Part shown: positions 1-12,135 of the stretch, in pieces
Layout: each line of letters starts with the position of its first letter
How positions within the stretch are numbered: the stretch's first letter is position 1
Assembly (NCBI GenBank): GCA_026686845.1
Contig: JAIVEN010000004.1
Span: 20,368,827 to 20,432,826, forward strand
DNA from: Adenanthera pavonina
Lineage: Eukaryota; Streptophyta; Magnoliopsida; Fabales; Fabaceae
Direction of reading: 5' to 3'
DNA: 64,000 bases
Made by a program: the position numbers and the translations under genes
The notes under the pieces: generated by a model
Told to the model about the DNA's origin: nothing
Database searches by the model: none
Seen by the model: the letters and a program-made list of their open reading frames with translations, nothing else

Positions 1-2008
1 TGGCAAAGACTCAGAAACTTCAAAACTTGTGTCCTCATTATCAGAGATTTCAAGAAGTTCATGAATTTGTTGCCTTATAACAGCCAACTGGGCCCTTCGT
101 GCCTCCGAGAAACCATAAGTAGAAACAGGTGAGGGAGCAGAAGGACTAAACATTTCTTCAAGTCTTAACCTCTGAGCTTGTAAAAGAGCATTATGTGCAA
201 TGGCTTGCAAATCAACATAGGGCACAATGCTCCTTTCTTTATTTAGGGTAGCTTGCATAAATGGTGAAGTGGAGATAGCTGCCACTAGTCTCTCAGCTCG
301 CTTAGATTCTTAAGATGAAAGAATTGAGTCCTAAGCATCTTTTGGAATGGGCTCATGGGAGCTTGGTTCCTGAGGACTTTCTTCCTCCATGTCATAGTCC
401 AAGGAAGGACCAGGACTTACCTCATTGCTGGAGGCCTGTGGTGTGCTCAATGTGCCAGCAGCCGCGTATAACATCATCAAGAACAGGAGAGGCTAGCATA
501 AAGGGACTTAGAGGTTCAGGAGTTAGACATATAATAGGCTCAGAGAATCCTGGCTGAGGTGAAGCTAATGTGGCTGGAATAGCACTTCGAATGTCTTCAT
601 ATGTATCAGCAACCACTTTCATGTTCTTAGCTAACTGATGAATCTGATCTTGCAGATGAGGAAATTTGGCATTTTGCTCATCTCTGATGCTGAGTATGAG
701 TATAGACAAACTGTCACACAACTCAGTGATCTTTGTTGGCTTAGCTCGAGAGGAGGGAGTGGATGGAATTTGACCTTGAGCAGGCTGAGATGGAGATGGG
801 ACAGGCTAAGAAGGCCGAGGTGTGGGTGTTGGAGGAGCTTCAGAGGTACCTTCTTGCTGCAGGGAGGCATCTTCATCAAAGAAGAGATCCTCAAATTTTC
901 CAGCTCCCTTTCCAATCCATCTTCTATCTTTCTTCTCTATACCCATCATTTGCAGCTCTTCTTCCTTGAAAATCTTAGTAGGCTTCCCTTTCCCTTTCTC
1001 AAGATGTTGGATTCGAGCATACTGAAGGATCTTGGAGATGATTACTGTATAAGGAAGTGTCGAGTCTTTCCACTGATCTCTTGCCTTGATCATACTTTGG
1101 AGAATGATATGTCCCATGTTGATAAGCTTCCCACACATGATTGCTGCCATCACATGTGCTTCTACCCTTGTGATCAGATTAAAGCTACCTGCTTTGTTGA
1201 AGATAATCCTAGACACAATGTAGTGTAGGATTCTCACTTGAGCACTGAGGTCAGTGGGCTTCAGCAAGCTTATGTGTGACCTGTTCTCCTTTCTTCTGAA
1301 CAAGGTATTTAGGATTGTGCTCTCTTTGTAGTTTAAGCAAGGTCCACCTTCTTCATATGCAGTTTCTGCCTCATCCATATACCCAGAAGTAGTAATGTCA
1401 ATCTTTAAGCCATCTTGCCCTAGAATTTCTAAAACCTCATTAAAGGTTTCATCTGTTAGCCAGATAGTCCTTGATCTCAAATTGACTTCCCACTTCTTCT
1501 TCTTGTTGTTGAATTTAAGAGAGGCATACCAAGTCTTGACTACCACATCATCATATCTCTCCAATATTTCTAACAAACTTTTATATCTTATCATCCAAAG
1601 CCTAGCATCAAAGTTGTTAGAAATTAAAAATTCCTCCATATTCACACAGTGATGCTTTATTACCTTCTTGCTCACAAATTTGGTCGTATATTCCTCTTGA
1701 ATGTGAGCATTGCTCCATAATGGCAATGTGGTGAGCTCATATTATTTAGATTCAGTACTGGAGGAGGAAGAAGAAGCAATAATAGCAGGAGTAGTAGGAA
1801 TCGTAGGCTCTGTTTTCTTTGGAGAGGATGGTCCAGATTTCTTTGAATCAGCCTTTGGAGTAGTTTTCTGCCTTTTGGAGGGAGTTGCTTTGGTGGATTC
1901 GCCTTTTCTTTTCTGTTTCTCACTCTCCTTGGAGGCATATTGGGATTTCACAGTTCTTTTTGGCCTAGAATCTCCCTTTCCAACCTTTGGATTTTTCACT
2001 CTTGCCAT
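1..2008 (-). pseudogene. ORF3 ('env-like' Sirevirus ORF) of element 1, runs off window
   Basis: ORF3 starts at the ATG at 2008 (MARVKNPKVGK). The N-terminal 85-90 residues are Lys/Arg/Ser/Pro rich with clusters that resemble nuclear localisation signals. After a stop at 1742 comes a roughly 300-residue globular part (1726-806) resembling the 'putative plant transposon protein' domain of plant retroelements. Further stops lie near 806 and 422, with one frameshift between about 480 and 422. A Pro/Ser-rich low-complexity tail follows. The TAA at 310-312 is shared with element 2. I see no signal peptide or convincing membrane span, so 'env-like' refers only to position. Element 1 keeps about 170 codons that element 2 has lost. 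Function unknown. Confidence 0.75.
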
Positions 2009-3004
2009 TTTTGTGGAGGAATGATTCAGAAGGATACTAAGAATGGGTTTATAGGGTGCGAAAAGAAGTTTAATTGGTTGAAAATGAAGAATTATCGACA
2101 GAATTAATGGGGATTGAAGAGGGAATCTGAACAGACTCAAGAAAGAGATGAATAGGGTTGCGTTTGTTCAGAGGATGACCTTTGATTTTAACGTGTGTAA
2201 CTGCACAGCAGATGAATTTTGAGGGGTCAAAATTCAAACTTCGAGCTGTTACAAGTTAACCCATTCAGCAAAGCTTACTGACAGACAAATTTTCACCTGG
2301 AAGTTCATCTAATAGAGGCTTGGTTCATGAAACAAGAGATGAACAGACGAACTTTGTTTCAACAAAGTTCAAACTTTGAAGAACCAAGCAATAGGCAATT
2401 ACTAATAAAACAATCAATAGACAGATTTTACTTATGAAAATTCATCTTTCAAAGATACAACAATGTGTGCATGTTTCAATATACGATTTTTGAATTAGAA
2501 ATTCGAATTTCAACATTTTGTAAAGAGTTTCCAACATACGTATTTTGAGAAATGAAAATTTGTACAATCATCATGTTGGACAAAGATAACATTAGCACTT
2601 TATTTTTGAAAATTCGAATCTTCATAGTTCAACAGACGAATTTTGAAGGACACCGAGAATTGTTACAATGTATAGCAAGCTAAAATTCATCTAATAGGCA
2701 TCTAAATTTGAATGTTAAGCATGCTGACTTGTTCAAAAGCACAATTTATCAAGGAAATTCATCTAATACACAACTAAAATGCGAATTTAACTTTATAAAC
2801 TTACAGAACAGATTTAGATGCTCAAATTTCTTACTTTCTTTTTCATCTTTTCACTGTGTCATCCAGATCAGCTCCATTAAATGGTTCTAATATCATTTGA
2901 ACTTGTGAGGGGCACCTACAACTTATATTAAACACACTCCGATGCCAAAGTTAGGATTGATTCAATTGTCAGAAACTTTAATTAAGATAAGTATTAGTAT
3001 GTAC
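2009..3004 (-). other. Pol-ORF3 spacer of element 1
   Basis: About 1 kb of AT-rich non-coding DNA. On the minus strand an acceptor-like AAGTTGTAG precedes GTGCCCCT (junction 2915/2916), matching positions in elements 2 and 3. A perfect palindrome with 10-base arms (GAACTTTGTT/AACAAAGTTC, 2-base spacer) lies at 2349-2370. GACGAA- and TTCGAA-type boxes like those of U3 recur across 2230-2700. Confidence 0.75.
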
Positions 3005-6000
3005 TTACAATTCATTGGGATTTACCATACCCAATTCTCTTTTGATTTTACAATGTCTATCTTCTGGAAAGGGCTTTGTCAGAATGTCAGCAACTTGATC
3101 CTCGGTAGGAATGTATTCTAATCTGATTTCTCCTTTCAGAATATGATCCCTTATAAAGTGATGCCTAACTTCAATATGCTTTGTCCTTAAGTGCATGACA
3201 TGATTCTTTGTGATGTTAATAGCACTTTGATTGTCATACTTTATTGGTATTTCTTTCATCTCAACCTCAAGATCTTCAAGTTACTGCTTCATCCATATAA
3301 CTTGGGCATAACAGCTACCAGCTGCAACATATTCAGCTTCTGCAGTGGATAGAGCCACACTGTTTTGCTTCTTGCTGAACCATGACACCAGTGATCCTCC
3401 AAAGAACTGACACGTTCCACTTGTGTTTTTTTTTTTAGTTTTGGATCCAGCAAAGTCAGTATCAGTGTATCCAATAAGATCTTCACCATTGCCCTTTGGG
3501 TACCAAAGTCCCATTTGTGAAGTTCCAATTAAATATCTGAAGATGTGTTTCACAGCAGTTGCATGGATTTCTTTGGGACATGATTGGAGGCTTACACACA
3601 TACAGACACTGAACATGATGTCAGGTTTGCTAGCAGTTAGGTATAGCAGAGATCCAATCATTCTTCTGTATTAGGTGATGTTAAAGGTTTCTCCTCCTTC
3701 ATCCATGTCAAGCTTAGTTGCAGTAGCCATAAGAGTTCCCAATGGCTTGGCTTTTTCCAAGCCAAACTTTTTCAGTAGCTCTTTCAAATATTTTGATTGG
3801 TTGAGGAAGATACCATCATCACATTGCTTAATTTGCAATCTAAGGAAGAAGTTAAGCTCACCTATCATTGACATTTTGATCTCACTTTGCATTAGCTTAG
3901 AGAAATTCTTGCAAAGCTATTCATTAATAGCCCCAAATATAATATCATCAACATAAATTTGAACAATAAGTAAATCTTTGTTTTCTTTCTTAGTGAAAAA
4001 AGTAGTATCTACTTTTCCTCTATTGAATCCTTTTTCAGTTAGAAAGTTGCTTAGTCTTTCATACCATACTCTAGGAACTTGTTTTAAACCGTAAAGAGCT
4101 TTCTTTAGTTTATAAACATGGTTTGGTTTTGTAGAATCCTCAAAGCCTGGAGGTTGATCTACATAAACTTCTTTCATGATATATCCATTTAGAAAAGCAC
4201 TTTTCACATCCATTTGATACAACATTGTGTTTTTCGTGCATGCATATGTTAACAGGATTCTAATTACTTCTAATCTAGCAACTGGAGCAAAGGTTTCTTT
4301 AAAATCAATGCCTTCTTCTTGATTATATCCTTTGGGAACCAATCTTGCTTTATTTCTTATTATTGTTCCAGATTCATCAAGTTTATTTCTGAAGACCCAT
4401 ATAGTGCCAATGATAGGGTGATTTTTAGGTCTAAGCACTAAATCCCAAACTTGATTTCTTTCAAACTGATTTAATTCATCTTGCATGGCCAGAATCCAAT
4501 ATTCATCAGTTAAGGCTTCTTCAGTACACTTAGGTTTAATTTGAGAAATGAAAGCACAGTTGATCATCTGGTCTCTTAGCTGTTTTATGGTTTTAACTTT
4601 CTCTTGAATATCCCCAATCACTTGATCAACATGATGATTCCTTTGATATCTCCAAGCTCTGAGATGTTCTTGAGATATATCTTAATTATTCTCATCCTTA
4701 GAGTCTTTCTCATGAATATCTTCCTCTATATTAATAGGTTCAGATATTTTTGGAGATTCAGTTTTACCTTCTTTAGAAATATCTAAGTTGTTAAAATTCG
4801 AAATAAGATTATCTTCATCAGTAACATGCTTGGAAACTGTTTCATTTTCAATAAACACAGCATGCACAGATTCCTCTACAGATTTAGTCTTCTTATTAAA
4901 AATTCTATATGCTTTACTCCTACTAGAATAGCCCAGAAATATACCTTCATTAGATTTATTGTCAAACTTACCCAGATTCTCCTTTCCATTGTTGTGGATG
5001 AAACATTTAGAACTGAACACATGTAGATGTGAAAGGTTTGGCTTGCTTCCTTTGTATAGCTCATAAGGAGTCTTCCCCAGAATTAGTCTGATGTAGGCTC
5101 TGTTTATGATGTAACTTGATGTATTTACTGCATCAACCCAGAATACTTAAGAGAGTTCATTTTCATTTAACATTGCTCTTGCCATTTCTCCAATTTTTTG
5201 GTTCTTTCTTTCCACTACTCCATTCTGCTGAGGAGTTCTTGGGGTTGAGAAGTTATGATCAATTCCATGTTCATCACAGTACTCCAAAAAGCATGAATTT
5301 TCAAACTTTTCTCAATGGTCAGACCTGATAGACACAATAGAAGTACCTTTCTCATTTTGCACTTTCTTAGCTAAGGTTACAAATACATCAAAGGTTTCAC
5401 TCTTGGAGGAACGAAACAAAGTCCAGGTAAATCTAGAGTAATCATCCACAATCACAAGAATATATAAATTTTCACCAATGCTTTTTACTCTAGATCGACC
5501 AATCAGATCCATATGCAATAGTTGCAGTGGTCTAAAAGTGGTGACTATATTTTTAGATTTCAAAGATGATTTAGTTTGTTTTCCTTTAAGACATGCATCA
5601 TACTCTTTGTCTTTTTAGAAAGAGATTTTTGGTAATCCAGTGACTAACTTATTCTTAACCAGTTTTAACAGTTGGTTCATGTTCACATGTGCTAATCTTC
5701 TATGGCACAACCAACTATCATTATTTTGACTAATCAAACAAACAGAATCTAAGGGAGGAAGTTCATCAAGATCAATAGTATAGCAGTTACCATCCCTTTG
5801 AGCCTTGAGGATTACTTTGTGATCACTTTTTCGGATGACCAGGCAAAACTTTGAGTCAAACAATACCCAGTTAGCTTTGTCACATGTCTGACTCACACTT
5901 AGTAGATTATGATTGAGACCAATTACAAACAGCACCTCTTCAATAGATGTCTCTGGATTCTTGCTCACAATTCCAATTCCAACTATTTTGCCGTATTGAT

Positions 6001-6136
6001 CACCTCTAAAGGTTTCCTTTCCTCCCTTTTTGTCTCTAAGGGTGATGAACTTCTCCTTGTCACCAGTCATGTGACTTGAATAGGCACTGTCTATATACCA
6101 TTTTTTGCTCTTTCTTGCTTTAAGACAGATCTGCAA
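3005..6136 (-). pseudogene. pol: pol of element 1 (copia order, stops only)
   Basis: Pol would encode protease, integrase, reverse transcriptase and RNase H. One frame is kept from about 6150 to the TAA at 3005, with premature stops at 5615, 5312, 5147, 4682, 3917, 3671 and 3281 and no frameshift. The protease has a D-S-A variant of D-S-G (YIDSAYSSHMTGD). The pre-integrase motif is HRRLAHVN (about 5700). Integrase keeps HMDLIG, RSDH and GVVERKN, so D, D and E are all present. Reverse transcriptase has DVKSAFLNG and YVDDIIFG (about 3960), and RNase H has ALSTAEAEYVAA (about 3340). The C-terminus VNPNEL matches element 2, so 3005 is the natural end. Pol lies one frame back from gag. Confidence 0.92.
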
Positions 6137-6144
6137 AATAAAGT

Positions 6145-7944
6145 TCAGAGTTTCCTTTTAGATACCCAAATTTGCTTGGGTCCTTTTCTGTCAGTGGCAT
6201 TTTCCCTAGATACAAGTGTAACTTTGGGATCCCATTTTACCTTCCTGTCAAGTCCATTTTTCTTCAATGCACAGGAACTAGATATATGTCCCTTCTTGTT
6301 ACAGAAGTGACAGATGGTGAAAGGGCTGCTAGATTGTGATGCAGGAAGAAAATAATGTAAATAATATTTTTGTTTCGCATATTTTGGTTGATCATAGGAT
6401 TCAATGCAATTTAAAGTATGATCTTTCTTTTCATGATCATTAGCATGCACAAAATACCTCAAATACAGATTTCGATTTTTCTTTTTAATCCTTTCTTTTA
6501 CTGCGTAAGGATCATAGCCAAGTCCAGCCTTTCCTTGTGTGATTCTTTGGCTTCCCATTAAAGTAAATAACATATCTTTGCCCTTAGTAAGTCTAGCCAT
6601 TCCTTTTAATAGATAGTCATTAGTTTGCTTTAATTCAATACATGATGTATAGCAAGCAAATTCAGATTTATGCATAGATGTAATGTCAGAGCTACTATAC
6701 TGAGATTCTAGCTTATTAATCCTTTTCTTAGCCTGTTTCAGTTCTTTAGCAGTCTTAATAAATTCATTATGCAGTTCATGAAATGCATCAAGTAATTTAG
6801 AATAAGAAGGTTCAGATTCATATACCTTATCCTCATGATTACTGATGGAGAGATCTTGAGTTTCTTCAGATGCAAGTGCCATCAAGCAGATATTGGCAAT
6901 TTCCTCTTCATCATATTCTTCTTCATCTGAGCTGTTGCCCCAGATTGATGAGATGTATGCCCTCTTCTTCTTGCTCTTGTCAGTAGCTTTCTTTTCCTTT
7001 TCTTACTTCTTTAGGAATAATGGACAATCCCATTTAATGTGCCCTTGTTTTTTTCATTCGTGGCAGGTGATAGATTCTTTTCCATCTTTCTTGTTATCTG
7101 ATGCTGCTCCTTTCTTGAAGAATCTTTTGTTTCTTTTCTTGTTGTAGAATCTTCCGAATTTTCTAACCATCATAGCTAGAGTTTCTTCATCTAGTTTATC
7201 TCCATCATCAGATCCTTCTTCCTTTTCTTCAGTAGCATTCAGAGCAAGACCTTTCTTTTTCTTGTCTTGTCCTGCTTCCTTGAGAGCTTTCATCTTTTCC
7301 TCATATTCTTCAAGACTACCGAACAGGTCTGCGACTGAGGCCATTGATTCTCCTCTGGCTTCCTTTATTGCTGTTACTTTGGGTTGCCATTCCAGAGGAA
7401 GAGCTCTAAGTATTTTTCTCACATTCTCTAGCTGGGTGTACTCCTTACCAAGACTCTTCAATTGATTCACAATAAGTGTGAATCACTTTTATAACTCTTT
7501 GATGCTCTCTCCTTCTATCATTCTAAAGCTTTCGTATTCACCAATGTAGGAGTTCAGTTTGTTTTCTCTTACTCCACTGGTTCCTTCATGAGCGATTTCT
7601 AAAGTGTCCCACATACCCTTGGCTGTGGAACATTGTGACGCTCTGTAGAATTCATCTTAGTTTAATGCACTGACCAGGCAATATTTTGCCTTAAAGTTCA
7701 ACAAGAATTTTCTCCTGTCTTCCTCATTCCATTCGTCCTCTGGCTTCTTCTTGTATTTTCCATCATCCTGCAGCTTCATTGGGACAAAGTCTCCCTTCTG
7801 GATAACAGACCAAATGTCTAGATCAATGGACTGGAGATAGACCTGCATTCTCATCTTCTAGTATCCATAGTGTTCTCTATTAAAGCCAGATAGTCTGTTT
7901 GTATTGTTTCCCTCAGGTAGTATACTTTCTCCAAAGCCAGCCAT
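6145..7944 (-). pseudogene. gag: gag of element 1 (Sirevirus-type, stops only)
   Basis: Gag would form the cytoplasmic particle and package element RNA. The frame from the ATG at 7944 (MAGFGESILPEG) stays in phase to the TGA at 6145, about 600 codons. It is broken by at least six in-frame stops (near 7858, 7657, 7489, 7483, 7054 and 7004) but has no frameshift. An N-terminal copia Gag (UBN2-like) domain is followed by a basic region, a first zinc knuckle (about 7050) whose second Cys position is now a stop, an acidic Ser/Asp/Glu-rich linker, a coiled coil rich in Lys/Leu/Glu (about 6810-6700), and an intact CX2CX4HX4C knuckle (about 6325-6285). A long C-terminal coiled coil is typical of Sirevirus Gag. 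The start is fixed by homology with element 2. Confidence 0.88.
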
Positions 7945-8196
7945 TGAATTTTCCGGACTGTTAGATCATTTGTTTAGGAATCCTATAGCTTCATTGGGAC
8001 AAAGTCTCCCTTCTGGATGACAGACCAAATGTCTAGATCAATGGATTGGAGATAGATCTACATTCTCATCTTCCAGTATCCATAGTGTTCTCTATTAAAG
8101 CCAGATGGTCTGTTTGTGTTGTTTCCCTCAGGTAGTATACTTTCTCCAAAGCCAGCCATTGATACTGTAAAATAGAGTATTTTTTTAGGAATCCTG
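7772..8196 (-). repeat. 215-bp tandem duplication over the gag start, element 1
   Basis: Bases 7772-7982 and 7987-8196 are close copies offset by 215 bp. Each carries the gag start codon (7944 and 8159 on the minus strand) and roughly the first 55 codons. The outer copy lies between the primer binding site and the longer gag frame, and soon stops (8058). Neither element 2 nor element 3 has this duplication. A short motif, ACTGTAAAATAGAGTA, occurs near the outer copy (about 8164) and again inside the LTR (about 8299). Confidence 0.85.
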
Positions 8197-8208
8197 GCTC
8201 TGATACCA
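8195..8208 (-). other. Primer binding site (tRNA-iMet), element 1
   Basis: The minus strand reads TGGTATCAGAGCCA two bases inside the 5' LTR. This complements the 3' end of plant initiator-Met tRNA and is where minus-strand DNA synthesis starts. Confidence 0.93.
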
Positions 8209-8210
8209 CT

Positions 8211-9537
8211 TGTTAGATAAGCTAACTTCCTAAGAGGGGGTGAATTGGAAAGATTAAAATTTTCTGCAAAAGTCAAGCATATAATGAAGACAAACAATAC
8301 TGTAAAATAGAGTACAATATAATAACAATGTAAGAGCAGTAAAGGAGAAGGATTGACACAGATGTTTATCCTGGTTCGGTCTCTCTATTTTGACCTACGT
8401 CTAATCCCCAAGCAACTACTTGATATTTTCAACTATCCTACAAGAATTCAGTGGGCTTCTTGTAATTGTCTCAGTACAGCTTTGATGCTCTGTTCTTAGA
8501 GCTTACAAGTTCTATTACAGCACTCTAGCCAAGTGCTTCCCAAATCCCTTGTGATATTCCCTCACAAAAAAAATTTCTTTCAGATGAAGATAAGATTGAT
8601 TACAAAGAATGTACTCTCTAATTTAGAGTGTATATGAAAGTTTAAGTACAGAAGACTGAAGTATGAGAGTAAAAGACTTTGAATTGAGAATTTGACAGAG
8701 TTTCAGTATATACAATGTTAAAATCATTACCCACAACTTGAAATGATGTTATATTTATAGATTTAGGTCTTAACTATACGTTAGAGACAAAATCTATCCT
8801 TTAGAGAAGTTACCCAACGATTACTCTAAAAAACTATCCATTCACCAACCGCACTTAATGCTTCTGACATTCAAAGTTTGAATTTTGTTTGGTCAACAGA
8901 CAAATTTCGAAGAAACCAAAAGTTAAAGACTTTAACGTTAAATTTAAAAGTTCGTCTGTTGTGAAGTAAAGTTTGAATTTTCATTATTGAGAAATTTTTC
9001 TGTGTTGGAACATACAAATTTTCAAGTTAAAAAATTCTTCTTAAAAGTGTGAACAGTAGTCCCAAATTGCTATAGTGCCTTCTAAGTTTAAATTTTGGGG
9101 CCCAAAATTCGTCTGTCAGTGGACAGCTCAATGAGGCACAATAGTTCATCTATTTGAAATTCGAATTTTCAAGATTCAAAGTTCATCTGTCAGAGAGAAC
9201 TCTTATCAAACTTAGTTCAAAATTCAAATTTCTAAATATCAATATTCATATAACAACAGATTGTCGTAATAGACTTGCAAGCTTTGTTTCTGAAATTTGA
9301 ATTTTCAATATCAAAGTTTGTCTGTCAATAGGCTATCTTTGAACTCTTTTTAAACTTTGTTTTCAATGAACTTTGACATATCCTCAGACGAATTTTTTAT
9401 TTTTCATGAACTTTGACATCTATTCTTGTGCTGGTTTTTCTTGAATTTCTTCACTTGAGATTTTTTGTACACCTTTGATATCTTCTCTCCAAGCTCTTGA
9501 AGGTTAGTTTGGAATCATCAAAACACTTGGTTTAACA
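8211..9537 (-). repeat. 5' LTR of element 1
   Basis: On the minus strand it starts TGTTAAACC at 9537 and ends ATCTAACA at 8211, the usual TG...CA ends. It aligns in patches with the LTRs of element 2: the start-proximal block at 9470-9537, the TATA block near 8755 and the U5 block at 8211-8260. At 1327 bp it is shorter than the 1664-bp LTR of element 2, mainly in U3. U3 (about 8870-9400) is filled with the GACGAA/TTCGAA-type boxes described in the findings. Confidence 0.88.
8750..8759 (-). promoter_or_regulatory. LTR TATA box, element 1
   Basis: On the minus strand the sequence reads TATAAATATA. The same box, in the same context (AAATC before, ACATCATTT after), occurs in both LTRs of element 2. 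Its position between the repeat-rich U3 and the U5 hairpin fits the core promoter that drives genomic RNA. Confidence 0.7.
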
Positions 9538-9817
9538 TCTTACACTCCTTTCCTCATGCTAAGGTCGGCCAAGGGAGGGGTATGTACAGAATAATAAAAC
9601 CAATCACTTTTTGCCAATGCAATCTTCTTGAAATTTCTTGAATTCTCTTGGAAAATGACATAAATAATTAAATAATGTAATTTTGTCATGTGTAGCTTGT
9701 TGGTCATGAATTCAAGGGTATTTTGGTCCAAAAATATTGGATATTTCCCTCTATCTACTTTTTGTGTGGCCCACAAATTCTTTTTCTGCACATTATGCAC
9801 TTTTAACCCTTAACATT
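9538..9817. other. AT-rich gap between element 1 and LTR-A
   Basis: No credible gene. It contains a candidate polypurine tract on the minus strand (GAGGAAAGGAG, 9544-9554) next to TGTAAGA. Around 9750-9775 a 'GTGGCCCACAAA' stretch resembles one inside LTR-A near 20760. It may be the edge of another old LTR into which element 1 inserted. Confidence 0.4.
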
Positions 9818-12135
9818 TGTAACACCTTATTTTTATGTCCATTTTCCCATATATTAGACCTCATTAGAGTTCAATTATGCTTGATTAGAAGCTTGAATCA
9901 CATAAAAATTGAAAACAGAATTTTTATTTTTTCGTAGTATTATTCATGTGAAATTTTCCATTTTTTCCGATGAATTTTGAAAATTCATAATTAATTCTAA
10001 AAAAATCATCTTGGGGTGGTTCAAGTCTTCAAATATAGGTAAAAAGATTATATGCATGGAAAAAATAATAATTTGAATATTTACTAAACCAATTTGTATA
10101 GTTTATTCCTTAAATTTACAGTACATTTGGTCATATTTTATGTCTTCCTAGGATTTTGGCCTTAAATTTAAAAATTCATATCTCATTATTCCTTGAGCCA
10201 AATCATGAATTCTTTATGTCATATGAGATCCTTGGATGTATAATTTTTACACATATTTTCCTATACATTTATTCAAGATGCACAGAGTATGACACTAATT
10301 TAAACCATTAAGGGTCAGAATACTACTTTAACTGGGACAATTTTTGGAAAACCTGCATATCTCTTAATGTATTGCTCCAATCACTTCCAAATCAGTGGGA
10401 TCTTATACCTAAGTCATGTATATTTTCAGAAATATAAACTACTAAATATTTGGAGCTCTAAGTTATTTTATATTACCTTTTGAAATTTCCAATACATATG
10501 ATCAAACTTCCAGTTCTCCCAACTCTGCCCTATTTTGAACCCTAATTTTGAAAATTTACAATAATTCAAACACACCTCAAATTGAGGTGATCTTTGAACC
10601 ATTTTAAAGATCTATTTGTCTAATTTAAGAGCATATATAACATTTATATAGGATACTCTTTTTTGAATAGAGTTCCCTAGTCCTAATCAATATTGGTCAT
10701 CTTGAACAAATTTACTTTTCAATCTATAACGTCATCATTTCACCTTACCTACATGGTTCAAACATGTCCCAATCATATTCATATCATCATAAGGGACTTA
10801 GGCAGGCATCATAGTAAACAAGTACAGCCTCATTGATTCATATACAATTTTATATAATATAGTTCAGAATACTAAACATAGCTTGAATCATAAACTTAAG
10901 CATCTATTTCTTCTTTTCCCTCCATAGCTCTCTTGCCTCTATCCTTGGCCTCTTCAATGTCTTGGCTGGTTAGAATTTTGAAGGATGAGATTTAAAGAAT
11001 CTCAGTAGTAATTACCATTCAATCATACATATCATCACATTTATCATAAAAGCTTCATGAAAACAATTATTAAACACTTGGACATATTAAGCCCTACAAT
11101 TCTATTAAAATTTTTGGTAGGGTTTCTATTTACAAAATGGATATCCAGAGTCGTAAACCTCATCAATCAACTCAACAAAGGATCATAAATCATCAATACA
11201 ATCATATGGCAAGTGATTAAACTCAAAGAAATCATAAAGACAATGTAATACAAGAATAGGTAAACTTACTACCTTGGTGAATTCCCTTGCCTTTCAAACC
11301 TTGTGCATCCTTCTTTTAGTCTTCCACAACTTTCTTGAACCTAAATGCAACATAAAAAAACCACTTAAGCCACTGTTTTCATGGCTTCCTACACATAGTG
11401 TCCATGGAACCCTAAATTTCTATATTGTCTTCCTTAAGCTCAAACTTGAAACTAACACTTTTTCCTAAGGTTTTCCACCATGAGGAACTCATTTTTGGCA
11501 TCAAAATCATGAAATTCCTTCTCTAAACATCAACCCTTTTTTGGCTAAAACCTAAGATAGAATGGGAAAAATTGATTTACTTCAAAAATACATCAAACTA
11601 GTCATGAATCCTTGCACCTAGTGACTTGTTCATGTTTTCCCCCATAGTTATTGTTCAAAAACTCATCTCTCTCTCTTTTAAAGTCATAGCTGAAAATTAC
11701 AGCTCAAGAGCAGAGAAGAGAACTCATCCCAACCATGTTAAACCACTACAAACTTGAAATAGGATTTAATAGAAGCAAGTAGGAGAAAACTTATCTTTGT
11801 AAATTCAGTTTTTCTTTTCTTCTTTCTCCTTTTTCTCCCTCACGTATTCTCCTTCCTGTCTTGGTGGTTGCTGATGCTTCTCTCTTCTTCACTTTGTTTA
11901 GCATGTAGGTGGTTAAGAAAGAAACAAAGATTAATATCCCAAATGGCCATGGTGTACTTATCTTGACTTTAGTTACTTTTTGGCCCAAAAAATTTGATGC
12001 CTTCTTAGAGAAGCACTTTGCCAAAAATATAAGCTACATATCACGCCAAAGAGGGAGAACAAAAGTGGCAAAAAATATTGCATATTTTCTCAACCCAGAT
12101 ATATCTTCTACCGGTAGATTTTTAACTGTACTGAT
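9818..12135 (-). repeat. LTR-A, segment 1 (old gypsy-type LTR)
   Basis: The left edge is TGTAACACCTT, the inverted-repeat type LTR terminus (AAGGTGTTACA on the minus strand). Blocks match the solo LTR at 42551-44948 and LTR-B on the opposite strand. For example, minus-strand sequence at 9965-10020 (GAACCACCC...TTTTAGAATTA) matches about 44745-44790, and 10330-10370 matches about 32090-32120. Blocks near 11000 and 11480 also match LTR-B. The start- and end-type termini resemble Tekay/Del gypsy LTRs, though the lineage is inferred. No gene is present. The segment ends at the target duplication of the copia element at 12136. Confidence 0.6.

Larger units (their letters stand above)
1..9537 (-). 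mobile_element. Sirevirus-type Ty1/copia retrotransposon, element 1 (left end outside window)
   Basis: Minus-strand element read from its 5' LTR (8211-9537) through primer binding site, gag, pol and a third ORF that runs off base 1. The pol order protease, integrase, reverse transcriptase, RNase H defines Ty1/copia. The long LTR, a Gag with two zinc knuckles and coiled coil, and an extra ORF after pol fit the Sirevirus (SIRE/Maximus) lineage. Gag and pol are full length and carry only in-frame stops, so this copy decayed by point mutation. Its 3' LTR is outside the window, so no target duplication can be tested. It is the same broad family as elements 2 and 3. Confidence 0.93.

Noticed and set aside
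806..1726. Retroviral-type envelope protein
   Set aside because: Despite the 'env-like' label for this ORF position, no signal peptide, membrane anchor or cleavage site is visible; a globular domain of unknown role is a safer reading.
2708..2890. Small ORF in the pol-ORF3 spacer of element 1
   Set aside because: Antisense to the element and not conserved in elements 2 or 3.
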